Below are positions 1 to 9,179 of a stretch of 64,000 bases of DNA, piece after piece. Source of the DNA: Azospirillum sp. OGB3 (GTDB lineage: Bacteria; Pseudomonadota; Alphaproteobacteria; Azospirillales; Azospirillaceae); assembly GCF_014192915.1 (NCBI RefSeq), contig NZ_JACHYN010000003.1:1-64000 (forward strand), in the 5' to 3' direction. Position 1 is the stretch's first letter, and every line of letters begins with the position of its first letter. Made by a program: the position numbers and the translations under genes. Under the pieces are notes generated by a model that was given only the letters and a program-made list of their open reading frames with translations, did not search any database and was not told the DNA's origin.

Positions 1-54
1 ACGCAATTCCTCTGACCACAGCCCCAGCAGGTCCTCGACCGCGACACCGGACAT
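1..54 (-). CDS. 5' end of an unidentified gene cut by the left window edge
   Basis: An ATG at 54 reads leftward for 18 codons (MSGVAVEDLLGLWSEELR) and leaves the window. It is preceded at a good distance by a GGGAGG ribosome binding site. The N-terminus is too short to identify. Its style and the CTAG-bordered sequence just upstream are compatible with the start of a transposase of the IS701 type, but that is a guess. The stretch 55-137 between this start and the end of the next gene holds no other gene. Confidence 0.4.
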   Translation of the reverse strand, partial: MSGVAVEDLLGLWSEELR

Positions 55-137
55 GGCGACCTCCCAAAGCCTGTTCAACAGACGGAGGGCTGTCCCATCG
101 CAACTGTAATGCTAGGGAAGGGGGCAACGTCACGCCC

Positions 138-1748
138 TCACCAGAACACCGGCCGGTCGCGGAACGCCTTCCACAGCCCCGGCAGCGCCTTGCGGCGCTT
201 GTCGGCCTGTTTGGCGAGCCAGCGGGCGGTTGCTTCGGCGGCGGGCCGCTGCTCCGGCCGGTCCGCCGACGGGCCGCGCAGAAGATCGCCGGCCACCGCG
301 GCGTCGTGCTCGGCGTCCAGCGCTGACAACAGGGCGTCGAGCGCGGCGATGAAGGGCACCGTCGCGGTCTCGGCGTAGAGGCCGCGGAAGAACTCCGCCG
401 TGTGGCGCAGCTTGCGCAGGCGGCGGCGCAACCGGTCGCGCGTCGCGGCGTCGGCGCCGTCCAGGTCGCGGCCCGCCTTCAGCACCCCCGCCTTCAACAC
501 CTTGGCGTGCTGGGCGGCCAGCCAGGGGCCGGACAGCTCGGCCATCGGGCTGTCGAGCTGGGCGCGGACCTCCGGAGCGGCGCCGGACTGCCACGCCCCG
601 TCCTCCAGCCAGGCGCCGAGCGCCAGGATCAGCCCGGTGCAGCGCGGCGACTGGATCGCCTCCACCGCGGCCAGCGCGGGCGCCCGCCGGGCCTCCCGCA
701 CCGCGGCGGTCAGCGCGGCGATTGCGTCGGCGGGGGCCTTCCCCGTCGCCGCGAAGGGCGCGATCCCATGGGACAGCAGCACGTCCCAATCGCGCGCCGG
801 GCCGAGCTGGCGGGAGAACCAGCGGATGTCGTTTCCGGCGCGGCAGGCGCCCGGCACCCCGGCCAGAGGGCGGAACAGGCGGATGGCGGTGCGCAGGCGG
901 CGCAGCGCGACGCGCATCTGGTGCAGCCCCTCCACGTCGCCGCCGGCCAGCGCGCAGGCCTCGTTGGCGAGCAGCAGGCGCAACCCGTGCCGCACGATGT
1001 GGCGATAGGCCTCGGCCACCGTGGTGACCGGGGTCAGGCCCAGCGGCTCCGGCAGGACGGGGGCGGGCAGGCGCCCGGTGACGAGGCGGTCGCCGATCTC
1101 CGCCTTGCTTTCGGTCCCGATGCGAACCGGCACGCGGCGCTGGAGCGCCAGCGCGAGGTCGAACAGCCGGCCGATGCGGCCCGACTTCAGCTCAAGCTCC
1201 ACTTCGCTGATGCGGGCGCAGGCGTTCCCGGCGGTGATCTGGCCCTCGTCCACCGCCACCTCGATGGAGGTCAGGGCGTCCGGGCGGACGAGCAGGGTGG
1301 TGCGCCGGAACTCCGTCGTGAACTGCGGAACCAGCGCCGCCCGCGCGTCCTCCGGCACCAGGGCGGCGACACCCTCGGCGTCGAGGGGTGTCATGTCGGG
1401 GGCGGCCGTGGGGATGGCCCAGTCCCATTTCTTGCGGATGGCCACCGCGGCCGAATCGCCGGGGGTGGCGGCGTTGATCGTCTTCAGCGTCTGCACGAAG
1501 CGGTCGCCGTCCTGGCGCACCCGCAGGGCGACGCCCCCCAGGAACAGGCGGCGGTCCGGCGTGTCGTAATAGACGGTGCGCAGGTCGCGGACGGCCGGCG
1601 CGCCCTCCGCCTTTTCCTTCAGGGCGGGCAGATCCGCAACGCGGGACAGATCGCGCGGGTCGAGATGGAGCTTCATCTCCACCTCGCGCACGGCGGACAC
1701 CGCCGTGGGTGCACCCGGAGGCGCATTGTTCTGGGGCGCGGAAGACAC
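138..1748 (-). CDS. CYTH-CHAD domain protein (inorganic triphosphatase-like)
   Basis: The 536-residue protein opens with the CYTH signature ExExK (E22, E24, K26), followed by the charged beta strands of a triphosphate tunnel enzyme to about residue 215. The second half (about 235-536) is His- and Arg-rich and helical, as in CHAD domains, with the typical LHQMRVALRRLR segment. CYTH enzymes of this type hydrolyse inorganic triphosphate, and CHAD domains are known to bind polyphosphate. The gene lies behind sixA on the same strand, 70 bases downstream, and close to ppk1-ppx on the other strand, which fits a role in polyphosphate turnover. It is probably cytoplasmic, as no signal peptide is seen. 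Confidence 0.9.
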   Translation of the reverse strand: MSSAPQNNAPPGAPTAVSAVREVEMKLHLDPRDLSRVADLPALKEKAEGAPAVRDLRTVYYDTPDRRLFLGGVALRVRQDGDRFVQTLKTINAATPGDSAAVAIRKKWDWAIPTAAPDMTPLDAEGVAALVPEDARAALVPQFTTEFRRTTLLVRPDALTSIEVAVDEGQITAGNACARISEVELELKSGRIGRLFDLALALQRRVPVRIGTESKAEIGDRLVTGRLPAPVLPEPLGLTPVTTVAEAYRHIVRHGLRLLLANEACALAGGDVEGLHQMRVALRRLRTAIRLFRPLAGVPGACRAGNDIRWFSRQLGPARDWDVLLSHGIAPFAATGKAPADAIAALTAAVREARRAPALAAVEAIQSPRCTGLILALGAWLEDGAWQSGAAPEVRAQLDSPMAELSGPWLAAQHAKVLKAGVLKAGRDLDGADAATRDRLRRRLRKLRHTAEFFRGLYAETATVPFIAALDALLSALDAEHDAAVAGDLLRGPSADRPEQRPAAEATARWLAKQADKRRKALPGLWKAFRDRPVFW

Positions 1749-1818
1749 GGGGGCGACTCCTGCTCGGTTCCGGGCCTGCTCGGTTCGGAGTTGAAATACC
1801 CCATTTGGGAAAAGGGCG

Positions 1819-2337
1819 TTAAGAGAGTTTCCGCGGCAGGATGAAATCGGCCAGCCGTCCCGCCCCGCTGTCCAGGTCGGCCCAGCGGGCCGCTTCGAAC
1901 AGAAGGACGGCGCAGGCGCCGGTGGGGAACTTCTCCGCCAGCGCCGCGCGGTCCCGTTCCGCGCCGCTGCCGGTCAGGTCGCGGGCGAGGTCGTGGAGGT
2001 CCGGGTTGTGGGCGACCAGCATCAGCGACGACACGGACTCGGGCGCGTCGCGCAACCGTTCCAGAAGAACCCCGGCGCCGCACAGGTAAAGGCCGCGCTC
2101 GCGCTCGACGGGGATGTCCGGCGCATCCATCACCTCCAGCAGGCGGTCGGCGGTGTCCGCCGCACGCCGGGCGGTGGAGGACAGCACCAGCCCGATGCGC
2201 GCGCCGCGCTCTTTCAGTTCGTGCCCGACCAGCCGGGCCGCCTTCTTTCCCCGCGGCGCCAGCGGGCGGTCGTGATCGTCCAGGGAAGGATCGTCCCACG
2301 CGGACTTGCCGTGGCGCATGAGATACAGAGTCTTCAT
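1819..2337 (-). CDS. sixA: SixA-type histidine phosphatase
   Basis: The 172-residue protein has the RHG phosphatase motif at residues 8-10 (LMRHGKSAW), the SSTARRAADTA helix and the second catalytic histidine in VAHNPDLH. Length and motifs match the short SixA branch of the histidine phosphatase superfamily, whose founding member dephosphorylates phosphohistidine on phosphotransfer proteins. It reads toward the CYTH-CHAD gene and away from ppk1. The 70-base gap suggests cotranscription with the CYTH-CHAD gene. The physiological substrate cannot be read from sequence; phosphohistidine proteins or small phosphate esters are both possible. Confidence 0.88.
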   Translation of the reverse strand: MKTLYLMRHGKSAWDDPSLDDHDRPLAPRGKKAARLVGHELKERGARIGLVLSSTARRAADTADRLLEVMDAPDIPVERERGLYLCGAGVLLERLRDAPESVSSLMLVAHNPDLHDLARDLTGSGAERDRAALAEKFPTGACAVLLFEAARWADLDSGAGRLADFILPRKLS

Positions 2338-2492
2338 CGAGGCTGTCCCTTCCTGTCCGGATCGCGGCCCGGCGGGATGCGCTGGGGGTGCGACTGTTTT
2401 CGCAGCGGTATTATCGTGACGGCAGTATTATGCTGTCTGACCCAAAACCGTAACGTAGTTGGGGTAGGTTGCTTGGCCCGTCGACCGCGGCG

Positions 2493-2510
2493 GGTCGGTC
2501 CGGACCGACC
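2493..2510. promoter_or_regulatory. 18-bp perfect palindrome upstream of ppk1
   Basis: The sequence GGTCGGTCCGGACCGACC reads the same on both strands and sits 45 bases before the ppk1 start, in the divergent sixA/ppk1 intergenic region (2338-2554). It could be an operator for a dimeric regulator or a leader hairpin. It does not resemble the Pho box known from other alphaproteobacteria. Confidence 0.4.
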
Positions 2511-2554
2511 GGACTGTAGCGGCACCACCCATCACGCAAAAGCCCGAGGCTGCT

Positions 2555-4702
2555 GTGACCGAACTTCAGGACTTGGAAGCGACCTGCATCGAAGCGGACG
2601 CACCGGAACGCTTCATCAACCGCGAACTGTCGTGGCTGGCCTTCAACCAGCGCGTCCTGGATGAGGCGTCCAACCCGAATCACCCGCTGCTGGAGCGGTT
2701 GAGGTTCCTGTCGATCTCATCCAGCAACCTCGATGAATTCTACATGGTCCGCGTTGCCGGCCTGAAGGGGCAGGTGGCCGCGGGGGTGAAGACCCCCAGC
2801 GCCGAGAACCTGACCCCGGCCCAGCAGCTCACCGCCGTGAACCAGCGCATCGTCGAGCTGATGAACGCGCAGCAGACCATGTGGCGCAGCCTGAAGCAGG
2901 ACCTGCGCGAGGCCGGCATCATGGTGGTCGGCTCCGAGGACCTGACCGAGGGGGAGAAGGACTGGCTGGAGGCCAAGTTCCTCGACGACATCTTCCCCAT
3001 CCTGACGCCCATCGCCGTGGACCCGGCACACCCCTTCCCCTTCCTGCCCAACCTGGGCTTCTCGTTGGCGCTGCAACTGCATGAGCCGGTGAAGGGACGG
3101 CATCTCGACGCGCTGGTCCCGCTGCCGGCGCAGCTCGACCGCTTCATCCGCCTGCCGGGGTCGGAGATCCGCTTCATCCAGCTGGAAAAGCTGGTGATGC
3201 TGTTCATCGACCGCCTGTTCCCGCCGTTCCAGGTCAAGGCGCACGGCGTCTTCCGCGTCCTGCGCGACAGCGAGATGGAGATCGAGGAGGAGGCGGAGGA
3301 TCTGGTCCGCACCTTCGAAAGCGCGCTGAAGCGCCGCCGCCGCGGCAGCGTCATCCGGCTGGCCACCGACGCCGGCATGGCCGCCGACCTGCGCGAGTTC
3401 CTGCGCCACGAGCTGCGCGTGTCGAACGACGACGTGTTCATCCTGGACGGGCTGATCGGCTTGTCGGACACCCGCCAGCTCATCGTCGACGAGCGGCCCG
3501 ATCTGGTCTTCCGCCCCTTCAACGCCCGCTTCCCGGAGCGCATCCGCGACTTCGGCGGCGACTGCTTCGCGGCCATCCGCGACAAGGACATCGTTGTCCA
3601 CCACCCGTACGAGAGCTTCGACGTGGTGGTGCAGTTCATCCGGCAGGCGGCGCGCGACCCGCAGGTGGTCGCCATCAAGCAGACGCTCTACCGCACCAGC
3701 AAGGACAGCCCGATCGTCGCCGCGCTGATCGAGGCGGCGGAGGCCGGCAAGTCGGTGACCGCCCTGGTCGAGCTGAAGGCCCGCTTCGACGAGGAGGCCA
3801 ACATCCGCTGGGCGCGCGACCTGGAGCGCGCGGGCGCCCAGGTCGTCTACGGCTTCGTCGACCTGAAGACGCACGCCAAGGTGTCGCTGGTGGTGCGGCG
3901 CGAGAACAAGGCGCTGCGCAGCTACGTGCATTTCGGGACGGGCAACTACCACCCGATCACCGCGAAGGTCTACACCGACCTGTCCTTCTTCACCTGCGAC
4001 CCGGCGCTCTGCCACGACGCGGCGGTGATGTTCAACTACATGACCGGCTACGCCACGCCGAAGCTGCTGGAGAAGATCGCCATCGCCCCGATCACGCTGC
4101 GCCAGAAGCTGGGCCAGCTGATCGACGCGGAGGTCGCCAACGCCGCCGCCGGCAAGCCCGCCCACATCTGGGTGAAGTTGAACTCGCTGGTCGATTCGGA
4201 GATCATCGACCGGCTTTACAAGGCGTCGCAGAAGGGCGTGCAGATCGACATGGTGATCCGCGGCATCTGCTGCCTGCGTCCCGGCGTCAAGGGCCTGTCG
4301 GAGAACATCCGGGTGCGCAGCATCGTCGGGCGCTTCCTGGAGCACGGGCGCGTCATCTGCTTCGCCAACGGCCACGCGCTGCCCAGCCCGCAGGCCAAGG
4401 TCTACATCTCCTCCGCCGACTGGATGACGCGCAACCTGGACCGCCGCATCGAGACGCTGGTGCCCATCGAGAACCCGACGGTGCACGAGCAGGTGCTGGA
4501 CCAGATCATGGTCGCCAACCTGAAGGACGAGGCGAACACCTGGAAACTCGGCCCCGATGGCGTTTATCATCGCGTGGAGGCTGGTCCGGACGCGTTCAGC
4601 GCCCATAACTATTTCATGACGAACCCCAGCCTGTCGGGCCGCGGCAGCGCGCTCAGCAGCAAAAAGACGCCGCCGCGGTTGAAGCTGCGTACGGTCATCT
4701 GA
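2555..4702 (+). CDS. ppk1: Polyphosphate kinase 1
   Basis: PPK1 reversibly polymerises the gamma phosphate of ATP into inorganic polyphosphate. The 715-residue length is normal. The N-terminal domain begins with [19 protein letters not shown], typical of the family. The catalytic core holds the autophosphorylated histidine in [10 protein letters not shown] (about residue 437) and the second conserved histidine in [10 protein letters not shown]. The ATG at 2555 is the natural start, because the family N-terminus begins about 20 residues in. The gene is followed by ppx after a 19-base gap, so the two are almost certainly one transcript. Confidence 0.97.
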   Translation: MTELQDLEATCIEADAPERFINRELSWLAFNQRVLDEASNPNHPLLERLRFLSISSSNLDEFYMVRVAGLKGQVAAGVKTPSAENLTPAQQLTAVNQRIVELMNAQQTMWRSLKQDLREAGIMVVGSEDLTEGEKDWLEAKFLDDIFPILTPIAVDPAHPFPFLPNLGFSLALQLHEPVKGRHLDALVPLPAQLDRFIRLPGSEIRFIQLEKLVMLFIDRLFPPFQVKAHGVFRVLRDSEMEIEEEAEDLVRTFESALKRRRRGSVIRLATDAGMAADLREFLRHELRVSNDDVFILDGLIGLSDTRQLIVDERPDLVFRPFNARFPERIRDFGGDCFAAIRDKDIVVHHPYESFDVVVQFIRQAARDPQVVAIKQTLYRTSKDSPIVAALIEAAEAGKSVTALVELKARFDEEANIRWARDLERAGAQVVYGFVDLKTHAKVSLVVRRENKALRSYVHFGTGNYHPITAKVYTDLSFFTCDPALCHDAAVMFNYMTGYATPKLLEKIAIAPITLRQKLGQLIDAEVANAAAGKPAHIWVKLNSLVDSEIIDRLYKASQKGVQIDMVIRGICCLRPGVKGLSENIRVRSIVGRFLEHGRVICFANGHALPSPQAKVYISSADWMTRNLDRRIETLVPIENPTVHEQVLDQIMVANLKDEANTWKLGPDGVYHRVEAGPDAFSAHNYFMTNPSLSGRGSALSSKKTPPRLKLRTVI

Positions 4703-4721
4703 TTGAGGACATCGGTTGCTT

Positions 4722-6263
4722 ATGACGCCGGCGCAGGAACATACGGTCGCTACCAAGGCTGTCGAAAAGGGCGAGCGGATCGCCGTGATCGACATCGGGT
4801 CCAACTCGATCCGGCTTGTCGTCTATGACGCTCTGAAGCGGTCGCCCCTGCCGGTCTTCAACGAGAAGGTCCTGTGCGGGCTCGGCCGCGGGGTGGAGAA
4901 GACCGGCTGCCTGAACCCCGACGGCGTGATCCAGGGCCTGGAAGCGCTGGAACGCTTCGCCCTTCTGGTCGCGGGCATGCGCGTCGGGCGGCTGGACGTC
5001 ATCGCCACGGCGGCGGTGCGCGACGCCACGGACGGCGCGGCCTTCATCCAACGGGTGAAGGACCGCACCGGTCTCGATGTCAGCGTCATCAGCGGCGAGG
5101 AGGAGGCGCGGCTGTCCGCCATGGGCGTGCTGTCCGGCACCCCCGCCGCCGACGGGCTGGTCGGCGACCTCGGCGGCGGCAGCCTGGAACTGGTACGGCT
5201 GGAGCGCGGCGTGATCGGCGAGCATCTGACGATGCCGCTGGGGCCGTTGCGCCTGATGGAGCTGAACCCCGCCAAGCCGAACGGGCTGGTCCGCGCCATC
5301 GACCAGCATCTGGAGAAGCTGGACTGGCTGGCCCAGATGCGCGGCAAGCCCTTCTTCCCGGTGGGCGGCGGCTGGCGGGCCCTGGCCAAACTGCACATGG
5401 AGCATGTGAAGCACCCGCTGCACATCATCCATCACTACACGGTGCCCTTCGCCGAGGCGCGGGACTTCGCCGCGTTGATCGCCAAGCAGAGCCGGTCCTC
5501 GCTGGAGAAGATGTCCGGCTCGCGCCGGCGGATCGACACGCTGCCCTACGCGGCGCTGGTGTTCGAGCGGCTGCTTCGGATGGTCCAGCCGTCCAGCGTG
5601 GTGTTCTCGGCCTTCGGGTTGCGGGAAGGGCATCTGTACGCGCTGCTCGATCCCGAGGCGCAGCGGCAGGACCCGCTGATCGCCGCGGTGGAGGATTGGG
5701 CGCAGCGCTTCGTCCGCATCGGCGATCCGGCCCTTCTGGTGTCCTGGACCGGCAACCTCTTCGCCGGGGAGGACGACGCGGCCCTGCGGCTGCGGCAAGC
5801 CGCCTGCCTGCTCAGCGACGTGGGCTGGGCCGAGCATCCCGATTACCGGGCGGAGCACGCCTGCCTGCGCATCCTGCGCTATCCCTTCCCCGGCATCGAC
5901 CATGACGAGCGGGCCTTCCTGGCGCTGGCCGTCTACGCCCGTTACGCCGGTTCCATCGACGGTCCGGGCACGCCCAACGCGGTCACCGCGGGGCCGCGGT
6001 CGCTGCTCAGCGACGCCCAGGCGCGCAAGGCGCTGGTTCTGGGGCTGGCGCTGCGGCTGGCCCACACGCTGACCGGTGGGGCCACCGCGTTGCTGCAGCG
6101 CACGGCTCTGAAGGTGTCAGGGGAGCGGCTGGTGCTGACCCTGCCGGACGATTTCAGCGTGCCGGCCGGCGAGACGGTGCAGCGGCGCCTGGACGCGCTG
6201 GCGAAGGCGCTGAACCGCAAGGGCGAGATCGTGCCGCCGGCCCGGCCGCAGGCGGCGGAGTAG
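4722..6263 (+). CDS. ppx: Exopolyphosphatase / guanosine pentaphosphatase family
   Basis: Ppx/GppA enzymes cleave terminal phosphate from polyphosphate or pppGpp. The ASKHA phosphate-binding motifs are present: VIDIGSNSIRLVVYD near the N-terminus, ISGEEEARLSAMGV, and GLVGDLGGGSLELVRL. Total length is about 513 residues, with the C-terminal helical HD-like region usual for long members. ATG at 4722 is taken as the start. An in-frame TTG at 4716 is possible, and GAGGAC at 4705-4710 could serve either. It forms an operon with ppk1, pairing the synthetic and degradative activities. Confidence 0.93.
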   Translation: MTPAQEHTVATKAVEKGERIAVIDIGSNSIRLVVYDALKRSPLPVFNEKVLCGLGRGVEKTGCLNPDGVIQGLEALERFALLVAGMRVGRLDVIATAAVRDATDGAAFIQRVKDRTGLDVSVISGEEEARLSAMGVLSGTPAADGLVGDLGGGSLELVRLERGVIGEHLTMPLGPLRLMELNPAKPNGLVRAIDQHLEKLDWLAQMRGKPFFPVGGGWRALAKLHMEHVKHPLHIIHHYTVPFAEARDFAALIAKQSRSSLEKMSGSRRRIDTLPYAALVFERLLRMVQPSSVVFSAFGLREGHLYALLDPEAQRQDPLIAAVEDWAQRFVRIGDPALLVSWTGNLFAGEDDAALRLRQAACLLSDVGWAEHPDYRAEHACLRILRYPFPGIDHDERAFLALAVYARYAGSIDGPGTPNAVTAGPRSLLSDAQARKALVLGLALRLAHTLTGGATALLQRTALKVSGERLVLTLPDDFSVPAGETVQRRLDALAKALNRKGEIVPPARPQAAE

Positions 6264-6293
6264 GAACGCAGGGCGGCGGAGGAGCGGCCGCCC

Positions 6294-7583
6294 TCACGCC
6301 ACCTTGGCGTGGGCGATGGCTTCGCGGACGCTGACGCCCTTGCGCAGGATGTTGTCCACGGCGCGGCCCTGCACCATCGTGATGCCGACCTTCTGGGCGT
6401 AGACGAGGCTCGACACGCTGTCGCAGCGCGCCAGGATGAACTTGCAGCGGTCCTGCTCCTGGATGCGCTCGATGAAATACTTCTCGAAGGTCGGGTCCAT
6501 CTCCAGCATGTCGTTGGACCAGAAGATCTTCGCGTAATCGGCGTTCAAATATTCCAGGTCGAAGTTCGTCACCCAGAAGGGGTTCAGCCCGTCCACCGCG
6601 ATCTGGTAACGGCGGTCCTGGGCGAATTCGACCACCTCGTTGAACAGGGACAGATTCTCGATCAGGTCGCCCTTGGAGATCTCAAGCACCACCTGCCCGC
6701 GGAAATCGACGGGAAGCCGCTCGTCGAACTTCACGAAGCCGGTGGAGATGACCGTGGACAGGTTGATGTTGATGCCGATGCGCCGGCCCCGCATGAAGCT
6801 GAGCCCGTGGTTCAGCGCCCGCAGCACCGACTGGTCGAGGTTGGCGGTGAAGTAGTTGAACAGCCACTTGTTGGCCGTGATGTCGTAGTCCGGGCAGAGC
6901 CGCTCCTGAAGCAGCTTGATGGAGATGTAGAGTTCGAAATAGGCCATGTCCTCGTCGGCGTTGCGGCCGATGTTGGCGATGGCCTGATTGAACAGGAAGG
7001 GCGACAGGTCGAACATCTGCATGGAGCGTTCGAGCTTGGCCATCTCCTCCAGCGTGATCGGGGGCTTCGTCTCGTTGGAGTGGTCGCCGGTCTCGTTGGC
7101 CTGCAATTCCTCGATGAAACGGATGACGTTGATGAAGTTCAACGCCAGTTCCATGATCGAGTAGAGCGAGAATTCCTTGTAGGGGTTCGCCCCGGTCAGG
7201 GTCGTCTTGGCCAGGAAGATCTGCTCCACCTTCTGGCAGACGTCGGTGACGCCGGTCAGCTTCAGCCCCTTGTAGAGGATGATGACATCGCCGTTGGAAA
7301 TGTTGAAGGACTGGAGATAAGAGGCCTTGCTCGCCAACTCCTGGATGATCGTGCGGACGATCATCTGGCTCGACGGGTCCTTGTCCCGCAGCAGCGACAG
7401 ATGCATGTGGATCAGCCGCATGCCCTGCAATTCGGACTTCGCGGAGCGGAGGAGATTCAGCAGCTTGTCATTGTCGAATTCGGGCTTCTGGTCCTTCGCG
7501 GCGGCAACGGCAGCCTGCTTCTCCGTGGTGGAGAGGCGGACGCGGTCGCGTCCCATGGGTGGTTTGCCGCCGAACCTGCTCAT
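6294..7583 (-). CDS. Degenerate EAL-domain protein
   Basis: This 429-residue cytoplasmic protein has a C-terminal half (about 230-425) that follows the fold pattern of EAL phosphodiesterases: INLS near the start of a strand, VVLEIS, AVDGLNP and LNADYAKI, ending in the helix that follows MVQGRAV. The key residues are not those of an active enzyme: no EAL tripeptide is present, the DD metal site is changed to VDG, and the lysine-loop sequence is altered. The N-terminal half (about 30-200) is helical and unrecognised. It is probably a c-di-GMP receptor or scaffold rather than a phosphodiesterase. A triple TTAA array lies about 130 bases upstream. Confidence 0.7.
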   Translation of the reverse strand: MSRFGGKPPMGRDRVRLSTTEKQAAVAAAKDQKPEFDNDKLLNLLRSAKSELQGMRLIHMHLSLLRDKDPSSQMIVRTIIQELASKASYLQSFNISNGDVIILYKGLKLTGVTDVCQKVEQIFLAKTTLTGANPYKEFSLYSIMELALNFINVIRFIEELQANETGDHSNETKPPITLEEMAKLERSMQMFDLSPFLFNQAIANIGRNADEDMAYFELYISIKLLQERLCPDYDITANKWLFNYFTANLDQSVLRALNHGLSFMRGRRIGININLSTVISTGFVKFDERLPVDFRGQVVLEISKGDLIENLSLFNEVVEFAQDRRYQIAVDGLNPFWVTNFDLEYLNADYAKIFWSNDMLEMDPTFEKYFIERIQEQDRCKFILARCDSVSSLVYAQKVGITMVQGRAVDNILRKGVSVREAIAHAKVA

Positions 7584-7711
7584 ACGCGAAATCCCCCGGG
7601 TGTGCGCATAGGGCTTGTGCGCACCTTAAAGGCGAGAATTCCCCCGCGAACCACACCACGCCGCCACACGGCATGGATACGGAGCCCGTGACTTATTAGC
7701 CCTTAGTTTTT

Positions 7712-7737
7712 TTAACAATGCCTTAAAGCGCTGTTAA
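7712..7737 (-). promoter_or_regulatory. TTAA-N7-TTAA-N7-TTAA array (CtrA-type boxes)
   Basis: Three TTAA blocks (7712-7715, 7723-7726, 7734-7737) are each separated by exactly seven bases. CtrA, the alphaproteobacterial cell-cycle regulator, binds TTAA-N7-TTAA. The array lies in a conspicuously AT-rich stretch (about 7690-7765) upstream of the EAL-like gene and downstream of rnd. Regulation of the EAL-like gene by CtrA is an inference. Confidence 0.55.
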
Positions 7738-7846
7738 TTGCGATGAATTGTTTCATAATTTTGGCTAAACGTCGCGAAGCTCCCCGAACCTGTAACGTCC
7801 CGGGCCGACTCTTGCGCCATTCTGGAACGATTCTGGATAGGGCCGA

Positions 7847-9013
7847 TTACGACCCCTCTCCAGTGCCGGCCGGAACGATGCGGACACGGCGGTCGAGCAC
7901 CGCCAAACCGATGCGACCATGCTTCAGCGCCAGCGCGTCCTCGCCGAACAATTCCCGGCGCCAACCCTGCATCGCAGGCACGTGGGCCTCGTCGTCCGCG
8001 GCGATGGCCTCCAGATCGGCGGCCGACGCGATCAACTTGGACGCCACGTTGTTCTCTTCGCACTTCATCTTCAGAAGCACGCGCAGAAGCTCAACGATCG
8101 GTTGCAATCCGGGCGGCGGCTCCTCGCGCGGCTCGACGCGCGGCAGCTCGGACTCCGGCAGGTCCAGCCCCTTCTGGACGCAGGCCAGCACCTCGGCGCC
8201 CTGGCGGCCTTCGGCGAAGCCGCGGCCCATGCCGCGCGTGCGGGCGAGGTCGTCCACGCTGGTCGGGGCGTGGGCGGCGATCTCCAGCAGCGCCTCGTCG
8301 CGCAGCACGCGCGAGCGGGGCAGGTCGCGGCGCTGCGCCTCGCGCTCCCGCCACGCCGCCAGCTCCTTCAGCACGGCCATGAAGCGCGGCTTGTTGGTCC
8401 GCACCTTCAGCCGCAGCCAGGAGCTGTCCGGGTCCACCTGATAGGTGGCCGGATCGGTCAGGACGGCCATCTCCTCTTCCAGCCAATGGGCGCGGCCGGA
8501 GCGGACGAGGCGGCGCTTCAGCTTCTCGTAGGCCGGGCGGAGGTGGATCACGTCGGACAGGGCGTAGGTCAGCTGCCGCTCGGTCAGCGGGCGCTGCGAC
8601 CAGTCGGTGAAGCGGCTGGACTTGTCGATGCGCGCCCCGGCCAGCTTGGTGACCAGCGTCTCGTACCCCACGCTCTCGCCGAAGCCGCAGACCATCGCCG
8701 CGACCTGGGTGTCGAACAGCGGGTGGGGGATCTGGCCGGACAGGTGCCAGAAGATCTCCACGTCCTGCCGGGCGGCGTGGAACACCTTGAGGATGGCCGG
8801 GTCCACCATCACGCGGAACAGCGGCGCAAGGTCGATGCCTTCGGCCAGCGGGTCGATGGCGACCGCGCCGTTCGGCCCGCCGACCTGCACGAGGCAGAGC
8901 TGCGGCCAATAGGTCTTCTCGCGCAGGAATTCGGTGTCGACGGTGATGTACTCCGCCCCGGCCAGCGAGCGGCAGAAGGCGTCAAGGTCTTCGGTGGTCG
9001 TGATCAGTGTCAT
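7847..9013 (-). CDS. rnd: Ribonuclease D
   Basis: RNase D is a 3'-5' exoribonuclease acting in tRNA and small-RNA maturation. The DEDDy catalytic set is visible: D26 and E28 in VDTEF, the aspartate of HAARQD, and tyrosine plus aspartate in YALSDVIHL. An HRDC domain follows at about residues 205-290. The ATG at 9013 (MTLITTTEDL) is chosen because the fold begins there; an upstream in-frame start would add 56 residues without family character and would overlap the aspS start region. Length is 388 residues. The gene is divergent from aspS. Confidence 0.93.
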   Translation of the reverse strand: MTLITTTEDLDAFCRSLAGAEYITVDTEFLREKTYWPQLCLVQVGGPNGAVAIDPLAEGIDLAPLFRVMVDPAILKVFHAARQDVEIFWHLSGQIPHPLFDTQVAAMVCGFGESVGYETLVTKLAGARIDKSSRFTDWSQRPLTERQLTYALSDVIHLRPAYEKLKRRLVRSGRAHWLEEEMAVLTDPATYQVDPDSSWLRLKVRTNKPRFMAVLKELAAWREREAQRRDLPRSRVLRDEALLEIAAHAPTSVDDLARTRGMGRGFAEGRQGAEVLACVQKGLDLPESELPRVEPREEPPPGLQPIVELLRVLLKMKCEENNVASKLIASAADLEAIAADDEAHVPAMQGWRRELFGEDALALKHGRIGLAVLDRRVRIVPAGTGEGS

Positions 9014-9179
9014 AGCCGCTTCATACACGAGCGCGCGACCGCGCGAAAGCTCGCCCTTCGGCAACTCTCCCAGCGTGCAGCGGACGCGGATGGCGACTTG
9101 ACATTCCCGCGCTGTCGGTGTGGTGTGTCGGGCCGCCTTTCCGCGCAGGATTCCGACCTTTTCCAAGGTGTTTCGACCC

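Noticed and set aside
2400..2460. Pho box before ppk1
   Set aside because: CTGTCTGACCCAAAACCGTAAC resembles only half of the CTGTCAT-N4-CTGTCAT pattern; the second half does not match.
2717..4804. A 695-codon minus-strand open frame across ppk1
   Set aside because: Antisense to ppk1, with Gln/Val/Asp/Leu-biased composition and no domain pattern.
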